DNA of 64,000 bases, from NCBI GenBank assembly GCA_023101725.1, contig JALJCO010001284.1, positions 3,412,001 through 3,476,000 on the forward strand, read 5' to 3'. The position numbers and the translations under genes are program-made. The notes under the pieces are model-generated. The model had not been told where the DNA came from. It made no database searches and was given only the letters and a program-made list of their open reading frames with translations. Each line of letters opens with the position of its first letter. Position 1 is the stretch's first letter. Positions 58,305 to 64,000 of the stretch are shown here, piece after piece. This DNA comes from Atherinomorus stipes (Eukaryota; Chordata; Actinopteri; Atheriniformes; Atherinidae).

Positions 58305-58432
58305 TGTAGTCTTCGGGATCAGTTCTGAAGGACTTTCCAAAGCTCTTTTTTGGATGTTTCTGCCTTTTTGTTCCATTCTTTGTCCAGATGATCCCACACT
58401 GCTTTAATAATGATGAGGTTTGGGTTCTCCAT
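58305..58432 (-). pseudogene. Tc1-like transposase, C-terminal scrap
   Basis: The minus strand reads NPNLIIIKAVWDHLDKEWNK and KAETSKKELWKVLQN. This matches the end of Tc1 transposases with SPDLNIIEAVWDHLDRE...SKEELW. The catalytic Glu is replaced by Lys (IIIKAVWDHL). Nothing else of the protein is left, though sequence to about 58790 may belong to the same element. Confidence 0.65.
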
Positions 58433-59086
58433 CAGACCTGTTGCCACTGATCAAAAGTCCAGTTCTTGTGTCATGTGACTCAGCCTTTCTCCCCGTTTCC
58501 ATTCGTAATAACAGCCATGTTTCCATAGAGACCATATCTGATGAGGCCAACAGTAGATGAATCAAATAAAGATTTAGATGCATCTCTCAGGTCCTGGTTC
58601 AGGTCTTTGTTGTAGATTTATATTTAGTCCTGACTCTTCTTCTTCTTCTTTTGTCCTCCACGTGTCCAGTTTCTGCATAATGCTGAGACATGGCAAGTTT
58701 CCAGCTAACAGCTCGGGAATCACCTTGTTGCTACAGTGAAATCCTGTTTTCTGTAAAACTGTCTGAACTTTGCCGTGTTTCATAGATGAAACGAAACAAC
58801 CGATGTGTTTGTGTGACAGGCGGCTAGCAAAAAAGAGCCTAAAGATCCAGTTAAAACTGGTTCTTCGCTAAATTGTTATGTGTTGACATAACTCTGGTTC
58901 AGCCCTTGAGTTAGGAGCCTTTTTATGCCTAAATGATTTATAGGTCAGAGTTAAATGACTTAAATGACATAAGACTCACTTTTCTGAAAAGGATCTGGTA
59001 TAAAGACTTGTATTTTTTCCAGTAAAATGTATTTTCTTGGTCACGTTAGTGAGCAGTATCTATAGCAGCTTTTTTTATAAAAAAAA

Positions 59087-59282
59087 AAAAAAAACCCTGC
59101 TCATCAATCTGGCTGCGATAGATTTAAACAACCTGCAGCAATCCGGCCCAGTTTCACTCACAGTGAAACTAACAGATACTTTAGGTAACCCAGTCCTGCT
59201 AGAGCAGCCCCTACCTTCAGTTTCTACCATATTTAAAGGGTCATTTCACCTAAATTACAAGCGACAGTCAACCACTTCATGA
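59087..59282 (+). other. Open frame of unknown nature
   Basis: After an A-run (59077-59095) a frame reads LLINLAAIDLNNLQQSGPVS then LTVKLTDTLGNPVLLEQPLP to a stop at 59280. It reads like protein, but I recognise no family and see no splice signals or start (upstream ATG is before the A-run). Confidence 0.15.
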
Positions 59283-60044
59283 TTGGGGTAGATGAAATCT
59301 ACATGCAAGTATGACCCACATTACTGTAGTTCTGGATTATGTTTCACTTGTTATGTAATGTAGAGAAGAGTGATTTTGTGTTTGAGTGTGTTTTGTGTGG
59401 AGGAGGTGCATGCAGCTGCAGCAGAGCCGTGTGCTGCAGGCTTGCTGAATGGAGCAGCACTGTACTAAAATATCAGCAGCCTGCCCTGCACCAGTGTGTG
59501 TGTCGTCTGTTTGCCATAGTGCTGCGGAGTGCATACACTCACTGCAGTGTCACTGTGATTGTAGTGGAGGGGAATCTAGGCTAGCTGATATGAATAGAGA
59601 GGTGATAAATTGCCTCTCAGAGCCCAGCTGCAGGACAGCACCCTGGAGTCCAACGATCGGTGCATGTGTGTGTGTTTTGTATGCAGAGCTGGCTGCAAGT
59701 ACAGGCAGAAAAGAAAAGTTGGAAGGTTGGGTCATTTTAGAGGTGTATAAGTGAAGAAGGGATGGGGGAAAAGGATGGGATGTGGTTGCCTAATCTTTTT
59801 TTATTGCATCCAGTCGGCCTGGATGGACTTGAAATCCATGAGAAACCATGCTACAGTTTAATGTATTTACTGTACATTTGCAGTCGAGCCGATAGTACCA
59901 CAGAAAAGAGAGAAAGGTCTGTTAAAAGTAGAAAATACACAAACATGAAGTGAAAAGGGAACAACAAATACCAGTAAAGATCTGATCAAACTACAATTAA
60001 TTGGAATCAAGTATGAGTTGGACGCCACGTCCCCCCGTTGCAGT

Positions 60045-60065
60045 CCAACACCCCCCCCCCCCCCC
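60045..60065. repeat. C homopolymer
   Basis: A run of about twenty C broken by one A near its start. A shorter C-run of 14 lies at 61304-61317. Confidence 0.9.
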
Positions 60066-60529
60066 ACTAAAAGATTTTAATGAATGACATCCTCAAAACC
60101 TCCTCATGCATACTCTACCTCAAAATGTATCTCTTGACACAAGAATTCAGCCAGAGACACCATCTGAACTTCAAAATATCCACAAGACGTGGACTATAGA
60201 GCTGATATTCAGATTTTTGGTATCTAAAACAGTTTCTGAAAAATTCACATGTAAAGATCGACTTCAGACTGAGTGAAATTCAGCATATGGGTTGCAACGG
60301 AGCTGAGTTTTAGGAGCCAGAGTGGAGGACTTAACAATAGAGTAGGAGTGAGAAGAAAAGAAAATAATTTTGAACCTGTTGTATCCTCAACTAAACTACA
60401 AGCACCATTTTACCACTCAAACATAGGGAAGGGTCTGTATCGGAATAAAAGCATCTTTAATGTTCTTCATAAAGCATAACACATCTGCTTCCGAAAAAAA
60501 AGTGTGGTTTTGGAATCACGCAACACCAT

Positions 60530-61070
60530 AGGGCTGGGATATACTGGCTGTGTACGCAAACGTGCACATCAACATTCTGTACTGTCTGAGTACATACTTG
60601 CAATATGACAGCAGCACAATGTAGCCGTCACACTCCTGGAGGTCACCACTAGGGGCAGTACGCAGCACTTGGACTATAAATAGATAATAAAAATCCCAAT
60701 CTGTTGGTCTCAATGTATTTCTGAGACATTTCTGGATTTCTGTTTACCAAACTGTTACTAACTGTTCAGGCATGAGTGTTTGTTCCTGTGCCACCAGGAG
60801 AAAACATCATAAATATGCCGGTAGTTCCGGACAAAGTCCAAGAGGTGCTCTTCAAAACTATGCGCCATCATGTTTATCGCTGACCTCATGTCCATGCTCT
60901 TGTTCGCATGAGCGCCTCTAGCGTCAATATCAAGTCAATATTGTAGCTCACGCACCCGACACACTGCCTCGCATCAACTCGAGCGCTCTCAAGTGTCAAA
61001 TGAACATTAGAAACACGTGGCAGCCATGATACGTACGCAGACACATTGCTAACAAGTATATTCCAGCCCT
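60530..61070. mobile_element. 541-bp inverted-repeat element, superfamily uncertain
   Basis: The ends AGGGCTGGGATATACT / AGGGCTGGAATATACT are inverted and are followed by related GTGTACGCAAACG / TGTCTGCGTACG. A clear target duplication was not found. It has CCACTAGGGGCAGTACGCAG at 60645, a word common in fish MITEs. No frame of note. Confidence 0.5.
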
Positions 61071-61399
61071 TACATCGCAGAGGGAGACCAAACTCAACAG
61101 GTTCCTAAACTGCTGTCTCAAGGAGATTAATCATTATCAGATATCATTAAATCTTATGTACTGTACATGGAAGTTGTTTAAACTTTGTCTGGACATCATG
61201 TCCATGGATTCCCAACACAGAAAAACACAGTTTTCTGGTTTGGTTGAGATTTATGCTGGTGAAAGGGCAGGATTTCAAAAGGGACCCACGGGTATTTCCG
61301 GTTCCCCCCCCCCCCCATGCGGCTTCCGGCATCTGGAAAATAATTAATGACTAATTAATTAAAATGTTTTTTTTTTTGGTTTGTTCGCTTTAATAATGT

Positions 61400-61465
61400 G
61401 ATTAAAAAAACCTAAGACAAATTTTTCCTTGTGGGACAATAAGGTTTCTCGTTTCTTATTCTAAA
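61400..61465 (+). mobile_element. LINE 3' tail
   Basis: TTTTTCCTTGTGGGACAATA then AGGTTTCTCGTTTCTTATTCT is the end of a fish LINE group ('ccttgtgggacaataaag...ttattctta'). No coding part is seen before it. Confidence 0.4.
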
Positions 61466-61604
61466 TTTGAAGATTTTGGTGATCTTGCACAGTAAATGCA
61501 GCACGTTAAATAAAATCTAACTCAACTAGATTAAAGATATAATTTATTTTGTACTATTTTGCAAAGCAGCCTATTGAGTGACAGGTGCAACAAGCAGGTA
61601 ACTG

Positions 61605-61995
61605 TAGTAATGAAATGAAATGAAAAATAATTTATTCATCCCGGAAGGGAAATTCCGCATTGTAAAAGCTCACTCTTTTTTTTTTTTTTTTTAAACAATA
61701 TAACATTATATGAAATTATGATATACCAAAAACCAGTCAGTCAGTCTTGTTCTTTGGGTGATGGCTGCTGGCAGGAATGAATTTCTGTATCTCTCCATCC
61801 TACAGCGAACCTGACGCAGCCTCCCACTGAACACACTGTTGATTCTTCACCAAGTTGTGGAGAGGATGGGAAGAATCCTCCATCATCTTTATCAGCTTGT
61901 GCAGCATTCTTTTCTGAACGATCAGCTCCAGCGGCCCTAGAGTTATTCCCAGCACAGAACCAGCTTTCTTGATCAGCTTGTTTTTTTTTTTCATT
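61605..61995 (-). mobile_element. LINE fragment: reverse transcriptase C-terminus and 3' UTR
   Basis: The minus strand reads LIKKAGSVLGITLGPLELIV then QKRMLHKLIKMMEDSSHPLH. After a frame change it continues RDTEIHSCQQPS and stops near 61740. This is the conserved C-terminal tail of fish non-LTR reverse transcriptase proteins (pattern KASSVxG...ERRM..KL..IMD...HPL). It is followed by the 3' UTR (TTTCCCTTCCGGGATGAATA then AATTATTTTTC) and short TTTCA repeats as tail. It is 5'-truncated and dead. Confidence 0.7.
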
Positions 61996-61999
61996 GTAA

Positions 62000-63570
62000 A
62001 ACAATGAGTAAAACTGTCCAGCATTTTGTGTTTCACACATCTTTACGCAGCCAGTGTTATTAACTGCACTTCATGCTCATGTGCTGATATTGTGCAGCAT
62101 ACAACCCTATCAAATTAGCAGTCATGGGATTAAACATTAAAAAACATAATTAATCATAAACGAGGAATATCACTGAACTGAGTGGACGTGCTGCAGAGCG
62201 CTGAGCTTTCCTCCTGCCGCCCTGTTCCACAAACGTCTCAGAGCGGAGCGTCTCTGCAGTGGTTGGATTCTCACTTAAGTCACTACACAACATTGCGCTG
62301 TCGTTGCTGCAGTTACGGCATTTAAAGTGAATAATAAACGAGAAAAAGGTTATTTAGCTAGTCTGACCATGTCATTAGGGCTGTAGAGAATCACCAATGT
62401 GAATCGTATTCCGACACAGACGTGTGAGATGTGACTGCACCGGTAGCTTCAGTGTGTATCAGATACAACTGGTGGCTAATTGCGCAACGTATCTTTCTTG
62501 GTGTATCTGAATCGGTAAAAACCCATGGCTACACCGATTATTACATAGTTTGTCTCCTCGTCACACATATTTCCAAGGCGCCTTGAACGTACCATCACCA
62601 TCTTTTAAGTTTCTTTTTTAAAACATCAGAGCTGGGTGGCACAGCTGCAGCAAACACGGACGGAGGAGACAACAGGTGAAGAGGACATATTTAGCATCTC
62701 TGAGGACACACAAGTCAAAAGTTTGGTGATACTTGGAAGATGGAAAACTTGACAAGATATCTGTGGTTTGATACAGAGAAAATGATTGTTTTATATGTTT
62801 ACATGAAAAATCACAAATAAAGTGTTAAAAAAAAGAAGAAAAAAGAAATCTGTGGTTTGAAAACAATGTTGCGCTGCAATAAAAGACGTCAGTAGCATGA
62901 CAAACATGGTAAGGTGGGCGGCATGGTGTGGATGCTCCCCCCCACATCTTCCTTAGATGATTCTACCGAGAAATAAATATGAGGGGGAGAAAGGGGGAAA
63001 AAAATAATTATTTTTTTTTTTAAAAAAAAATCTTGAGATCTACAAAAAGAGATATAAAAAGAAAAAAAGAAAATAAAAAATAATGGAGAAAATAAAAAAA
63101 AAAAAAAAAAAAAAAGGAAAAACGTCAACCAATAGGAGCCATCCGGCCGCATGGCTTAACTTCACCATGGATCATAAAAAACTTTGTGCTCAGACATGTA
63201 CAACATTTTCTACCAACAGCCTCATAAGGCCTTGCGTTGCACTTTACAGATGCAATCCGATCAGACAGTCTGGAAATATTTACACAAACTGACTAAAATT
63301 TGCACTGTTTCAGGAAAAGACAAAAAATTAAAATTACACAAAGTCATTTGTCTGAATTTCGTTCAGGACATGTTGTCCGCGTTACAGTTACATAACAAAT
63401 ATGGCCAGAAAGTGCAGACTCATGGTGTAAGTAGGGGGTAAGTGCCTCCAAACATGGAGGACAACTCTGATCTGTAGGCTCAGAAAATGCATGATTCATG
63501 TTGTAAACTCTGAGTTATATAAAGAAGTGAAGAGGCTGCAGCCACGAGTGTATGATTATATATTTACGGC
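62000..63570. other. No gene recognised
   Basis: AT-rich sequence with A/T homopolymer stretches at 62998-63120. AGGGCTGTAGAGAATCACC at 62379 could be a hAT left end, but no partner was found. Confidence 0.4.
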
Positions 63571-63574
63571 AGAT

Positions 63575-63870
63575 ACAATCACTGTCTGTGTGTGTGTGTG
63601 TGTGTGTGTGTGCGCGTGTGTGTGCGTGTGTTCCTGTACTTACTACATTGTGAGAACTGTATTGCGTTTTTAACCAACCAACCATTTTTGGAATGTGATG
63701 CCATTTTGGCAGGACCCCACTGACAAAGGTCCCTTTTTAAGGGTTAACATTTGGTTCAGAGTTTAGGTTAGAATTGGGTTTTGTTTAGGGTTAGGGGAAC
63801 GGGCTAGGGAATGCATTATGTCAATGACTGTCCTCACTAAGATAGAAGTACATTGATGTGTGTGTATATA
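63575..63870 (+). repeat. TG-associated dispersed repeat, long copy
   Basis: A (TG)n array (63583-63633) is followed by ACTACATTGTGAGAACTGTA, TTTTGGCAGGACCCCACTGA, repeated GTTAGG/TTTAGGGTTAGGGG words and GGGAATGCATTATGTCAATG. The same motif order is at 5645-5765. It is a widespread fish repeat; the TTAGGG-like words belong to it and are not telomeric. Confidence 0.6.
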
Positions 63871-64000
63871 CATCGTCAAGATGTACCTAGTACTGGAAAC
63901 AGTGAATCGACTGAGCAGCAGCTGCAGAAGATCTATTTAAAACACACACACTAGCACGCACTCCTTGTTACCGTGACAACATGTTTCTTCATTTGCAACG

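Noticed and set aside
63740..63800. TTAGGG-like words suggesting interstitial telomere repeat
   Set aside because: The words are irregular and belong to the TG-associated dispersed repeat, whose other motifs are present in order.

Overview
This 64 kb window looks like gene-poor chromosomal DNA from a teleost fish, probably a spiny-rayed (percomorph) species. The evidence is the repeat content: L2-type LINE 3' ends, many Tc1-like transposon remnants, short hAT and Harbinger derivatives, piggyBac/Kolobok-type elements at TTAA sites, scattered GCTAA/TTAGC-rich stretches and long (TG)n or (TA)n arrays. Base composition is AT-rich, and I found no complete cellular gene, rRNA or CRISPR. I did not recognise a host protein.

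Layout. 1-0.6 kb: LTR-like and hAT-like scraps and an L2 tail. 5.6-10.2 kb: a 5'-truncated L2 LINE split by a Tc1 element (which itself carries two insertions) and by a TTAA-flanked element, followed by a hairpin and a Tc1 3' end. 15.4-20.4 kb: old LINE relics, an L1-type ORF1 scrap, a 67-bp tandem duplication and a tRNA-like relic. 22.1-22.7 kb: an inverted-repeat element. 25.8-27.3 kb: a hAT element with transposase debris. 27.7-29.9 kb: a minus-strand Tc1 element carrying three insertions. 31.2-32.4 kb: a Tc1 C-terminal relic and a Harbinger derivative that keeps the start of a Myb/SANT-like frame. 35.4-37.0 kb: another Tc1 broken apart by a hairpin element and a hAT end pair.

38.7-46.1 kb is the most structured part. 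It is a nest of hAT-type elements, several with readable 8-bp target duplications. One hAT sits inside another (38690-41368), with two TTAA elements inside the inner one. Next to it is a 4.2 kb hAT (41975-46142, perfect GATGCGTT duplication) containing a 1.14 kb foldback, and a hAT (44500-46097, perfect CTGGCCAC) that holds a further hAT (44894-45289, perfect ACGGACAT). The foldback arms are copies of a ~450 bp unit also present in the neighbouring hAT. Each copy ends with a start codon, and at least one ends with a short open exon and a splice donor.

46-64 kb is mostly unremarkable sequence with further Tc1 and LINE fragments, a degenerate ~270 bp tandem duplication and a TG-associated repeat shared with 5.6 kb.

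Host coding potential is limited to a few minus-strand exon candidates. The best is a 367-nt open proline-rich exon at 33791-34157 with good splice signals; a 72-nt candidate at 24238-24309 is in compatible phase. Together they would mean the window lies in large introns of an unidentified minus-strand gene, which is a hypothesis. All transposase and reverse-transcriptase genes seen here are broken. Coordinates of element ends were read by eye; family names rest on remembered family features, not on a database search.
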